Of a stretch of 64,000 nt of DNA, positions 16,915 through 24,807 are shown one piece after another. A program made the position numbers and the translations under genes. Origin of the DNA: Actinosynnema sp042752395. Lineage in GTDB: Bacteria; Actinomycetota; Actinomycetes; Mycobacteriales; Pseudonocardiaceae. Positions within the stretch are counted from its first letter, which is position 1. Each line of letters starts with the position of its first letter. The notes under the pieces were generated by a model. That model had not been told where the DNA came from. It saw only the letters and a program-made list of their open reading frames with translations, and ran no database searches. The stretch is from NCBI RefSeq assembly GCF_042752395.1, contig NZ_JBHYXZ010000003.1, positions 62,001 through 126,000 of the forward strand. Reading direction: 5' to 3'.

Positions 16915-17014
16915 TCTGCCCCCGTCGACCGACAAACCGGTGTCGAATATCCGTGGGAACCCGCGCGCCCCGGTGAGCGTCAGCACCGGTGGGTGGCGCG
17001 CAGAGGGGACAGCT

Positions 17015-17512
17015 GTGACCGATCCGACCGGACGCCGGGCCGAGCTGGAGGCGCGGAACGCGGCCATGCGCGAGCAGGTCGACTCCCTCCTGGGCGAACT
17101 GCGGGAGAAGACCGCCGAGCTGCGGGAGACGCAGGCCAAGGCCATGGCGATCACGGCGACCGCGGTGTCCGACGACGGCGCGGTCCGCGCCACGGTCGAC
17201 TCCGCCGGCGCGCTGACGTCCCTGGAGTTCTCCGCCAACGCCTTCGAGCGCACCACGCCCGACAAGCTGGCCAGGCTCGCCACCGAGACCGTGCGACGGG
17301 CCGTCGCCCAGGCCCGCACGGAGCTGAACGAGGTGCTCGCACCGGCGCGGCAGGGGCCGAGCATCGACCTGTCGGAGATGCTGCCCGGCGTGCCGTCGCT
17401 GACCGACCTCATCCCCCGACCACCTGTCGTGCCCGAGCCGTCGCCACGTCGGCCCGCGGCGCCCCCCCGCGACGACGACGGCGACAGCGTCATGGACAGG
17501 AGTGGCTGGTGA
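17015..17512 (+). CDS. YbaB/EbfC-like protein of a WXG100 locus
   Basis: 165 aa. A coiled-coil start (ELEARNAAMREQVDSLLGELREKTAELRE, about 8-40) leads into AVSDDGAVRATVDSAGALTSLEFS, the YbaB beta-hairpin, then an alpha helix and a Pro-rich tail. In actinobacteria such proteins (including EspL-like ones) accompany ESX substrates. GTG 17015 follows GAGGGGAC. It overlaps the next gene by four bases (GTGA), and the WXG100 and TNT genes follow, which suggests a chaperone or nucleoid-type accessory role (inference). Confidence 0.82.
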   Translation: MTDPTGRRAELEARNAAMREQVDSLLGELREKTAELRETQAKAMAITATAVSDDGAVRATVDSAGALTSLEFSANAFERTTPDKLARLATETVRRAVAQARTELNEVLAPARQGPSIDLSEMLPGVPSLTDLIPRPPVVPEPSPRRPAAPPRDDDGDSVMDRSGW

Positions 17513-17820
17513 GCGGGTTCGAGGTCAGCGTGTCCGGGCTGCGCAGCGGCGCGGGCCGGTTCGGGGCGGCGGGCGACTCGCTCGACGGCGTGCTGCGGGC
17601 GTTGGACTCGGCGTTGCGGGCGGAGGGGCAGTGCTGGGGCGGTGACGAGTCGGGGCAGGCGTTCGCCCGGCAGTACGTGCCCAACTCGCAGGCCACGCTG
17701 GAGGCGTTCGGCAACCTCGCCCGCGCCCTGGCCGACATCCGCACCGGCGTGGAGCAGACCGCCGACGCCTACGAGGGGTCCGACGAGGGCAACGCGACCG
17801 GGATCTCCCGGACTTACTGA
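17509..17820 (+). CDS. WXG100-family (ESX-like) secreted small protein
   Basis: 103 aa, two helices around a WGGDESG turn at about residue 43 (W-x-G motif). The C-terminal helix contains YVPNSQATLEAFGNLARALADIRTGVEQTADAYEG; the usual YxxxD/E export signal is matched loosely by YEGSDE. It is predicted to be a type VII secretion substrate or partner for the toxin directly downstream (11-base gap). No ESX core genes (eccC, eccB, eccD, mycP) lie in the window, so the secretion machine must be elsewhere. Confidence 0.85.
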   Translation: MSGFEVSVSGLRSGAGRFGAAGDSLDGVLRALDSALRAEGQCWGGDESGQAFARQYVPNSQATLEAFGNLARALADIRTGVEQTADAYEGSDEGNATGISRTY

Positions 17821-17831
17821 GGGGCGACGCG

Positions 17832-20800
17832 GTGGGCATCGAGATCCCGGGCGAGGTCACCTGGCTGTTCCCGATCGTGGTCGGGCAGAGCTGGCCGGAG
17901 GGGGACGAGACGGCGCTGCGGCGGATGGCCGACGCCTACCGCACGGCCGCGCAGGGCGTGCAGGCCGTCATCGACGAGGGCAACGGCGCGGCGTCCACGG
18001 TGCTCGCGAGCCAGACCGGCGAGGCGGCGCAGCGGTTCGAGGAGTACTGGCACAAGTTCACCGAGGGCGACGGCTCGTACCTGCCGAAGCTGCGGGAGAT
18101 CTGCGAGCAGTTGGCGGACAGCTGCGACAACACCGCGCTGGAGGTGGAGTACACCAAGCTGTCGATCATCGCGTCGCTGGTCGCGCTGGCGATCGAGATC
18201 GCCGCGCTGGTCGCCGCGGCGTTCGGCACGTTCGGCGCGTCCACCGCGGGCATCCCGATCGCGCAGCAGGCGACGCGGCTGGTCGTGCAGTTCACGTTCC
18301 GGCAGTTGGTCATCGCGATCCTCCGCGAGGTCGCCGTCTCCGTGGGCATCGACGCGGCCATCCAGGCGGTGCAGGTGGCGCGCGGCGACCGGGAGTCGTG
18401 GGACTGGGGCAAGACGACCGAGGCGGCCGTGTCGGGCGTGGTGTCCGGTGTGGTCGGCGGTGTGTCGGGCGGGCTGAAGTTCGAGGGCGGCGGGCTGGCC
18501 GGGCGGGTGGCCGCAGGCGCGACGCGTGGCGCGGTCGAGGGCGCGGTGTCGACGGTCGGCACGGCGGCGGCGCTCGGGCAGGACATCTCGGCGCGGGACG
18601 TGCTGATGGGCGCGTCGGCCGGCGCGGTGTCCGGCGGGGTCGGCGGGGCGAAGGACGGGATCTCCGTCGAGGCGCCGCGGATCGACCCCGGTGCGCCGGT
18701 CGGCGCGCCGCCGCACGTGGGACCGGTGCCGGGTGCCGTTCCCGGCGGGGTGCCAGGTGGTTCGCCGGGCGGCTCCCCCGGTGGTCCGCCGGTGAGCCGT
18801 GACGGGCTGAACCGGCCCGCCGGGGCGACCGCGGCGTCGTCGGTGGCCGCGCCGCCCGCGCCCGGTCCCAGGGTGGGCGCGGTGCCCTCGGTCGGTGTGG
18901 ATTCCCCGGCCGGTGGTTCCCCGGGCGGTTCCCTGACCGGCGGTTCTTCGACGCCTCCGGTGGTCGGCGGGGCTCCGGCCGGTGCGCCCGGTGGGCGGAG
19001 CGGGGCGTCGGTGCCGACCGCGCCGGTCGCCGCCGCCGGACCGTCGATCGGGAGCCGGTTGGGATCGGTGCCCGGTCCGGCCACGCCGGGGGTTCCGGGC
19101 GGTGCGGTTCCAGGCGGTGCGGTGCCGGGTGGCGCGGTGCCGGGCGGTGCGGTTCAGGGGCGTGCGATCCCGGGCGGTGCGGTTCCGGGCAGCGCGGTTC
19201 CCGGTGGTTCGACACCCGGCGGTCCGACACCCGGCGGCTCGGCGGCGGGCTCGGTTCCCGGTTCGGCTCCCGGCGGTGCCGCGGCGCGGATGCCCGGTGG
19301 GATGCCGGCCGGTGGGTCGGTGCCGGGTGGTTCGGCGTTCACGCCCGGGGTGGGCGGTGCTGCGCCGGGTGGGTCGGGCGCGACTCCGGCGGCGACGCCG
19401 CACGGTGGGTCGGTCGGGTCCGGTGTCCGGCCGGGTGGTGGTGTGCCGGGGGCCGTGCCTGTCGGTGGTTCTGTCGGGGGTGGGATGCCGGCGGGCGGAA
19501 TCCCCGGTGGGTCCGCCCCGGCCGGTTCTGCGCCGGCAAGTGCGGGGCCGGTTGGTTCGGGAGTGGCGGGTTCAGGGCCTGTCGGTTCCGCGCCTCTGGG
19601 TGGCATGCCGATGGCCGCCGGGACCGGTGGCGGTGCGTCGACCACGGCCGGTGGGTCGCGTGGGCCGTCGGCGGCGGGCAACGCCTTCACACCCGAGTCC
19701 GCCGCGCCGACCCACCGCGATCAACCTCAGCGTGATCAGGTCAAACGCGATCAGAACGCCGGCGATCAGCACGCCCGGGGGAACGACGCGGTGGCCGCCG
19801 GTTCGTTGACCGGGTTGCCGACCGAGCCGTTGCCGGCCACCGGTCCCGCGTCGATGCCCGAGCAGCGCGGCCCGGCTCCGACGGCTCCGCCGCCGCACGC
19901 GCCGGCACCCGCCATCCCGGCGCAGCCCGGCGGGTTCGGACCGCAGCCCGGCGCATCGGCCGCACCCGTCCGACCGGACGCCTCGGCGGCTCCCGCACGC
20001 GCTCCGGAGTCCTCGTCCCGACCCACGTCCGCGGCCCCGATCCGCGCGGACGGTCCCGCGCCGGCCGCGCGCGGCGCGGACGGACCCACGCCGAGCACTG
20101 ACGGCCCCGCGGCGGACTCGCCCAAGTCGGATCTCGCCGACACGACCAGCGCCGACACGACCAGCGCCGACACGACCGGTGCGGACCCCGGCACCGACGC
20201 AGTGGAAGCGCCGGCGGACCTCGTCGGCGAACCCGGTGACGAGCACACCCCGGCCTCCAGCCACGAATGGCCGGCCGAGGCCGACGCCGGAACGGACACC
20301 GGCACCGGAACGGATCCCTTCCCCCACAAGAACGTCTGGGGGCAACCGGCCGGCGTCGTCCCCGGCTTCTCCGCCGACGGTGACTACATCCCCGTCCACG
20401 AGAGCACGGGCCCCACCGACCAGGCCGTCGGCACGTACGACCACCGCGTCGCGGCCCTGATCGAGCCGACCTACCAGCCCTACGGCCCGTACGGCGACTA
20501 CCAGTCCTTCCGCGACGCCCACTCCAAGCCCGACGGCAGCATCGACTGGCCGCCGAACCAGGGCGCGGACGGCGCGCGGGTGGTCGTGGAACTGCCCGCC
20601 GGCACCGTCCTCGACCGCTTCGGCAGCCCCAACGGCGACTTCCTCTCGCCCCTGCGCCCCGACGGCGAGGCATACGGCTTCGGCGAGCGCGCGATCATGC
20701 CGGACAGCCTCGGCAAGGGCTACCACGTCTACGTCCTGGACGCCCCGCTCACCGTCGAACTCGCCCGGGTCGCCCCCGCGTTCGACCAGAACGGCGGCGC

Positions 20801-22787
20801 GCGGCAGCTCCAGCCGGTCTTCGACGCCGACCTCGTGGACCCGTCCACGGGCAAGATGAGCGTCCAGCGGCTGGTCGACCTCGGCCTGCTGCACGAGGTC
20901 GCCGCGCCACCCGCGGACGGCCGGGTGCTGCCGCCCGACTTCGGCACGTTCGACGCGGACGGCAACGTCCGCACGCCCGACCCGGTCAGCGTGGCCGACG
21001 CCCGGAACGGCGCGTTCGACGGCTACGTGCCCGGTGACGGGCCGACCGCCCCGAACCCCGACCTCGGCCCGGTCGCCCACCAGGGCCCGATCCCGCTCGG
21101 CGAGGTGTCCCAGCGCGTCGACCAGGCGATCCGCAACAGCCAGGTCACCGACGCGGGCGTCGCCCTGCACGCGGAGGACCGGCTCCGCGACCTGGCCTCC
21201 CGCGTCCCGGCCACCGACGGCCACGCCGTCCTCGACGTGCACACCGACGGCGACGGCGTCCGCATCGGCGGCACGCACTACACCCGCGCGGAACTCGTCC
21301 AGCTCATCGCCCACCACCCGGACCTCGCCGGCCGGCCGCTGCTGCTCGTCGGCTGCGACGCGGCCGCGGGCGGCGGGGACAGCCTGGCCGCGCACGTCGC
21401 CCGCGAGACCGGGCAGCGGGTCGTCGCGCCGGACACCCTCGCCTGGTCCGACCGGGACGGCAACGTCTACGCCAGTTCCCCGGACGGGGCCGGGCCGAAG
21501 CTCCCGCCGGACGGCGGCTGGCACGCGTTCGAGCCCGACGGCACGCACGCGCCGGTCGGCGAGCGCGGGATGCCGCCCGGCCACGAGCCCCGGGGCGACC
21601 TCGCCACCGCCGACGACCAGGCGCACCGCGGCCGGCTCGACATCAAGCCGCAGGTCCAGCAGCCCTGGTCCGCCCCCGGGACCGCGCACGAGCAGCACGT
21701 CCGACTGGCCGACCACGAGTCGTACTTCCGCACCGGCCAGGAGTTGCCGAGGGACACCAGCGTCAGCCGGGTCAACGCCGAGATCGGCCAGGCCCCGGCG
21801 CACGCGCAGGTCACGTCCGACGGCTTCTACGGCCTCGGCCCGGCCCAGCGCCCGACCGCCACCTGGCCGACGCCCGCCAACGGCGTGGTGGAACTGGCCG
21901 CGCGGCGCACTAGGACCGACGACGGGTACGCGCACTCGGTGCAGGTCGTCGGCGGCGACACCGGCGGCTGGACGCCGGAGCAGCGCGCGGCCGTCACGCG
22001 GCCGTTCGGCAACGCCGACCCGTTCGCCGCCCGCGCCGGCCTGCCGCCGGACACCCGGTTCGTGCTGGACGACCACCGCGGGCAGGGCTACGGCACGTTC
22101 CAGACCGGCCCGGACGGCTCGACCTCGCACGTGCACACCTTCCGGCCCTTCAGCCCCGACCTGAACAACCCGCTGCCCAACGCGGTGCTGGTCGCCGACG
22201 ACGACGCGTGGCGGGGGCGCGCCAACGGCGACGGCGAGACCGTCGCCACGACCGGCCGGGGGGGGCGGGGGGGCGGGGGGGGGGGCGGGGGGCGGCGCGC
22301 GTGGGGGGGGGGGGCGCCCCCACCGGGCGCGGGCCCCCCGCCCCCCCGCCCGGGGCGGCCGGACCTGAGGTCCGGTGGCGCGATCCGCCGCGACGGCGCC
22401 CAGGCCGACGTCGGCAGCCACGGGGAGGTGGACGCCGACGGCCGCAAGCTGTCCGACGGCGGCCACCACCAGGGCAACGAGACCGGTGGTCCGGGGGAGG
22501 CGGCGAACCGGTCGAGCCGGCAGCGCGACCAGAACCAGGGCAACGGGCGGCCCGCGTTCGTCACGGCCGAGACCTGGCACCGGGTGGAGCGGGACCGCGC
22601 GGGCTTCGCGGGATCCGGCGGTACGGTCGAGCTGATCGACACGTTCGCCCTGCGCGACCCCCTGCAACGCCACCCGCACACGCACCAGACGCGGTGGCGT
22701 GTGACGCTCGCCGACGGCACCACCGAGATCTACGTCAGGAGCTACCCGAATGAGCACAACGCAGCCCTCTGGCCGGCCGACTTCTGA
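17832..22787 (+). CDS. Very large polymorphic toxin with internal TNT (NAD glycohydrolase) domain
   Basis: 1651 aa as read. Residues 1-150 form a helical WXG100-like export region (ALRRMADAYRTAAQGVQAVI, FEEYWHKFTEG), as in CpnT. Residues 120-270 hold hydrophobic and Gly-rich segments, and 285-830 are Gly/Pro/Ala low complexity with GGAVP repeats. A TNT-like domain follows at about 850-1030 (TVLDRFGSPNGDFLSP, GYHVYVLDAPLTVELARVAPAF, GGARQLQPVFD), retaining the Gln near GG. A second domain at about 1093-1240 (VLDVHTDGDGVRIGG, LLLVGCDAAAGGGDSLAAHVA) resembles protease-like modules of polymorphic toxins. Residues about 1476-1514 come from a G-tract of doubtful sequence, so the last 140 residues may belong to another frame or gene. 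The TNT family hydrolyses NAD+ (known for CpnT); activity here is inferred. Confidence 0.82.
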   Translation: MGIEIPGEVTWLFPIVVGQSWPEGDETALRRMADAYRTAAQGVQAVIDEGNGAASTVLASQTGEAAQRFEEYWHKFTEGDGSYLPKLREICEQLADSCDNTALEVEYTKLSIIASLVALAIEIAALVAAAFGTFGASTAGIPIAQQATRLVVQFTFRQLVIAILREVAVSVGIDAAIQAVQVARGDRESWDWGKTTEAAVSGVVSGVVGGVSGGLKFEGGGLAGRVAAGATRGAVEGAVSTVGTAAALGQDISARDVLMGASAGAVSGGVGGAKDGISVEAPRIDPGAPVGAPPHVGPVPGAVPGGVPGGSPGGSPGGPPVSRDGLNRPAGATAASSVAAPPAPGPRVGAVPSVGVDSPAGGSPGGSLTGGSSTPPVVGGAPAGAPGGRSGASVPTAPVAAAGPSIGSRLGSVPGPATPGVPGGAVPGGAVPGGAVPGGAVQGRAIPGGAVPGSAVPGGSTPGGPTPGGSAAGSVPGSAPGGAAARMPGGMPAGGSVPGGSAFTPGVGGAAPGGSGATPAATPHGGSVGSGVRPGGGVPGAVPVGGSVGGGMPAGGIPGGSAPAGSAPASAGPVGSGVAGSGPVGSAPLGGMPMAAGTGGGASTTAGGSRGPSAAGNAFTPESAAPTHRDQPQRDQVKRDQNAGDQHARGNDAVAAGSLTGLPTEPLPATGPASMPEQRGPAPTAPPPHAPAPAIPAQPGGFGPQPGASAAPVRPDASAAPARAPESSSRPTSAAPIRADGPAPAARGADGPTPSTDGPAADSPKSDLADTTSADTTSADTTGADPGTDAVEAPADLVGEPGDEHTPASSHEWPAEADAGTDTGTGTDPFPHKNVWGQPAGVVPGFSADGDYIPVHESTGPTDQAVGTYDHRVAALIEPTYQPYGPYGDYQSFRDAHSKPDGSIDWPPNQGADGARVVVELPAGTVLDRFGSPNGDFLSPLRPDGEAYGFGERAIMPDSLGKGYHVYVLDAPLTVELARVAPAFDQNGGARQLQPVFDADLVDPSTGKMSVQRLVDLGLLHEVAAPPADGRVLPPDFGTFDADGNVRTPDPVSVADARNGAFDGYVPGDGPTAPNPDLGPVAHQGPIPLGEVSQRVDQAIRNSQVTDAGVALHAEDRLRDLASRVPATDGHAVLDVHTDGDGVRIGGTHYTRAELVQLIAHHPDLAGRPLLLVGCDAAAGGGDSLAAHVARETGQRVVAPDTLAWSDRDGNVYASSPDGAGPKLPPDGGWHAFEPDGTHAPVGERGMPPGHEPRGDLATADDQAHRGRLDIKPQVQQPWSAPGTAHEQHVRLADHESYFRTGQELPRDTSVSRVNAEIGQAPAHAQVTSDGFYGLGPAQRPTATWPTPANGVVELAARRTRTDDGYAHSVQVVGGDTGGWTPEQRAAVTRPFGNADPFAARAGLPPDTRFVLDDHRGQGYGTFQTGPDGSTSHVHTFRPFSPDLNNPLPNAVLVADDDAWRGRANGDGETVATTGRGGRGGGGGGGGRRAWGGGAPPPGAGPPPPRPGRPDLRSGGAIRRDGAQADVGSHGEVDADGRKLSDGGHHQGNETGGPGEAANRSSRQRDQNQGNGRPAFVTAETWHRVERDRAGFAGSGGTVELIDTFALRDPLQRHPHTHQTRWRVTLADGTTEIYVRSYPNEHNAALWPADF
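22258..22372. other. G/C homopolymer block of doubtful sequence inside the toxin gene
   Basis: About 60 bases are almost all G, broken by single C, then C-rich blocks to 22372. Its make-up matches the junk beside the N gap at 3238-3360 and nothing else in the window. The translated GGRGGGGGGGG...PPPGAGPPPP is implausible between two ordinary domains. The length and frame of this segment should not be trusted. Confidence 0.75.
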
Positions 22788-23241
22788 GCAGCGCCACGAC
22801 GAGCTGCTCCAGCACATCGGCGGCATGCTGCTGGACGCTGCTCCGGGGGGTTTCCGGCGGATCGACCTGCTCGTGCGGATGACCGTGGCGGTGCAGGACG
22901 CGGTGCTGAAGGTCTACATGCCCGACCGCTCCACCCCCGAGGTGCTGCCGCCCGAGGGGCTCAACGCCGCGTTCCAGGAGATGCGGCAGGTGCTCTACCA
23001 GCCCGGCCGCGGCACGTGGTTCTCCGCCCGGTGCGTGGTGAACGCGCCGGTGAGCATCGACATCACGTACAACTTCGACCACGACCCGCGGTTCGACCCG
23101 CCCGTGCCGGCCGCGGACTTCGCCCGCGACCTGGAGGTCTTCCCCCGCGACGAGGTCTTCGTCCCCGACTGGCTGCGCGCCAAGCTGGTCGAGGCGGCCG
23201 AGGGCGCGAAGGGCCCGAGCACCGAGGAGCAGAACGCATGA
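22750..23241 (+). CDS. Stand-alone YezG-like protein, candidate immunity protein
   Basis: 163 aa. ELLQHIGGMLLDAAPGGFRRIDL, MRQVLYQPGRGTWFSARCVV, VSIDITYNFDHDPRF and DLEVFPRDEVFVPDWLR follow the YezG/DUF600 pattern, a family of immunity proteins to secreted nuclease-type toxins. The same domain begins the two following proteins. ATG 22750 lies inside the last 38 bases of the toxin gene, with AGGAG eight bases upstream, and the stop overlaps the next ATG (ATGA), so dosage is tied to its neighbours. It is the best candidate to neutralise the upstream toxin; this is inferred from domain and position. Confidence 0.78.
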   Translation: MSTTQPSGRPTSEQRHDELLQHIGGMLLDAAPGGFRRIDLLVRMTVAVQDAVLKVYMPDRSTPEVLPPEGLNAAFQEMRQVLYQPGRGTWFSARCVVNAPVSIDITYNFDHDPRFDPPVPAADFARDLEVFPRDEVFVPDWLRAKLVEAAEGAKGPSTEEQNA

Positions 23242-24710
23242 CCGCGCCGCAGCTGGACGTCGAGGACCAGAACGCGATCCTCGGCTCCGTCACCACCCTG
23301 CTGGTGCAGCGCCTGCCCGGCGACTGGGAGCAGTTGTCCGTCGACTTCCGGATGGTGGGCCGCTACCTGGAGACGGAGGTCTCCGGGCTGACGATGTGGG
23401 GCTCGTCGTTCGACTGGGAGCTGCCGCCGGAGGCGCTGCCGTTCTTCGTGCGGCTGCGCGACGGCATGGCGCGGCCGGGCCGCGGCACGTGGTTCACGAT
23501 GAAGTTCCGCCTGGTGCACCCCGACACGTACTCGGCCGAGTTCGACCGGGACGGCGAGCCGGACTGGACGCAGCCGCCCGGCCCGGAGCACCTGGCCGAG
23601 GACCTGGAGCTGTACCCGCGCGACGACGACGCGGTCCCGGACTGGCTGCGGGCGGGCGTCGGCCCCGCGGTGATCGCCGCGCCGCTGTTCGACGGGCCCG
23701 ACCCGGTCGTGCGCGACCGGCCCGCCGTGCACCCGCAGGAGCTGGACGACGTGCTGGCCTACCTGGAGAACGCGCCGGTCGTGCTGGCCGCGCGCTCCTA
23801 CGGCCCGGACGTGCTCGACCCCGGCTCGACGCCGTCCGTGCCGCTGTCGTTCCACACCGACGGCGTCTGGGTGTGGCCCGGCGGCGTGGCCTACTACCTG
23901 CGCCGCCACCACGTGCCCCCGGTGCCGCAGCTCGTGCAGCACATCCGCGACAACGGCTACGCCGTGCCGCCGGTCGGGCCGGAGGCGGAGCGGGCGGCCG
24001 CCGCCGTGGCGACCGGGCAGGCGCAGGGCGCGCCGCTGCCCGAGCACCGGCCGCGCGTGATCACCGACGCCGACCGGCGCGCGCTGGACCACCTCAAGGC
24101 CCGGCTGGACCACTTCGGGGTGGCCGAGTCCGAGTACGGCATCGTCGAGCCGAAGCCCGACGCGCTGGTCCTCGAACCCGCGCCCGGCCCGTCCGGCTGG
24201 CAGGTCCAGTTCTGGGACGGCAGCCGGGGGCCGCACGGCAGGCCGCGGGTGTACGAGCACGCCGTGGACGCGGCCAAGGTGCTGCTGGCCGAGCTGCTGT
24301 GGCGGGCGGACGTGGACCGGACCCCGGCCGCGGCCGACACGGGCGCGCTCGTGGCGCCCGTCGTGGACATCCGGCCGCTGCCCGACGAGCCGCCGCTGTC
24401 GCTGTTCCGCGACCGCGAGGACGTGGTCGTGCCGGTCGGCGTCGAGCTGGACCGGTTCGGCGCGGACACCGGCAACCTGGTCTACGCGGCCGGCACCGCG
24501 TTCGGGCAGCGCTCGCTGCCGCCGGACTGGCTGAACCGCCGCTACCACGTCTACCGGGTGCAGAAGCCGGTGCCCGCGCTGAAGGGCGTCGCGGTGCCGT
24601 GGTTCGGGCAGGCGGGCGGCGGCACGGGCTACTTCCTGGCGACCTCGGTGCGCGACCTGCTGGCCGACGGGAGCCTGGTCGAGGTGCCCCCGCCGCCGGT
24701 CCGGCCGTAG
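23238..24710 (+). CDS. YezG-like domain fused to a C-terminal TNT domain
   Basis: 490 aa. Residues 5-135: YezG-like (ILGSVTTLLVQRLPGDWEQL, MARPGRGTWFTMKFRL, YPRDDDAVPDWLR). Residues 145-260: a domain shared with the next protein (LENAPVVLAARSYGPDVL, DGVWVWPGGVAYYLRRHHVPP). Residues 275-350: a third shared domain (RRALDHLKARLDHFGV). Residues 385-485: TNT (VELDRFGADTGNLVYAAGTAF, QRSLPP, YHVYRVQKPVP, VPWFGQAGGGTGYFL). The position that is Gln in active TNT toxins (GGGxQ) is Gly here (GGGTG), so the enzyme may be dead. It could be an accessory toxin, a decoy or an extra immunity factor. Coupled to the preceding gene by ATGA. Confidence 0.85.
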   Translation: MTAPQLDVEDQNAILGSVTTLLVQRLPGDWEQLSVDFRMVGRYLETEVSGLTMWGSSFDWELPPEALPFFVRLRDGMARPGRGTWFTMKFRLVHPDTYSAEFDRDGEPDWTQPPGPEHLAEDLELYPRDDDAVPDWLRAGVGPAVIAAPLFDGPDPVVRDRPAVHPQELDDVLAYLENAPVVLAARSYGPDVLDPGSTPSVPLSFHTDGVWVWPGGVAYYLRRHHVPPVPQLVQHIRDNGYAVPPVGPEAERAAAAVATGQAQGAPLPEHRPRVITDADRRALDHLKARLDHFGVAESEYGIVEPKPDALVLEPAPGPSGWQVQFWDGSRGPHGRPRVYEHAVDAAKVLLAELLWRADVDRTPAAADTGALVAPVVDIRPLPDEPPLSLFRDREDVVVPVGVELDRFGADTGNLVYAAGTAFGQRSLPPDWLNRRYHVYRVQKPVPALKGVAVPWFGQAGGGTGYFLATSVRDLLADGSLVEVPPPPVRP

Positions 24711-24807
24711 CCCCCGGACGCCCCGCGGACCCCGCTCGACGGCATTGCTCCGTTCGGCTCAGCGGGGTCACGTGCGGGCACGGGGAGTCGCGGGGGAAGA
24801 TGTGCAC

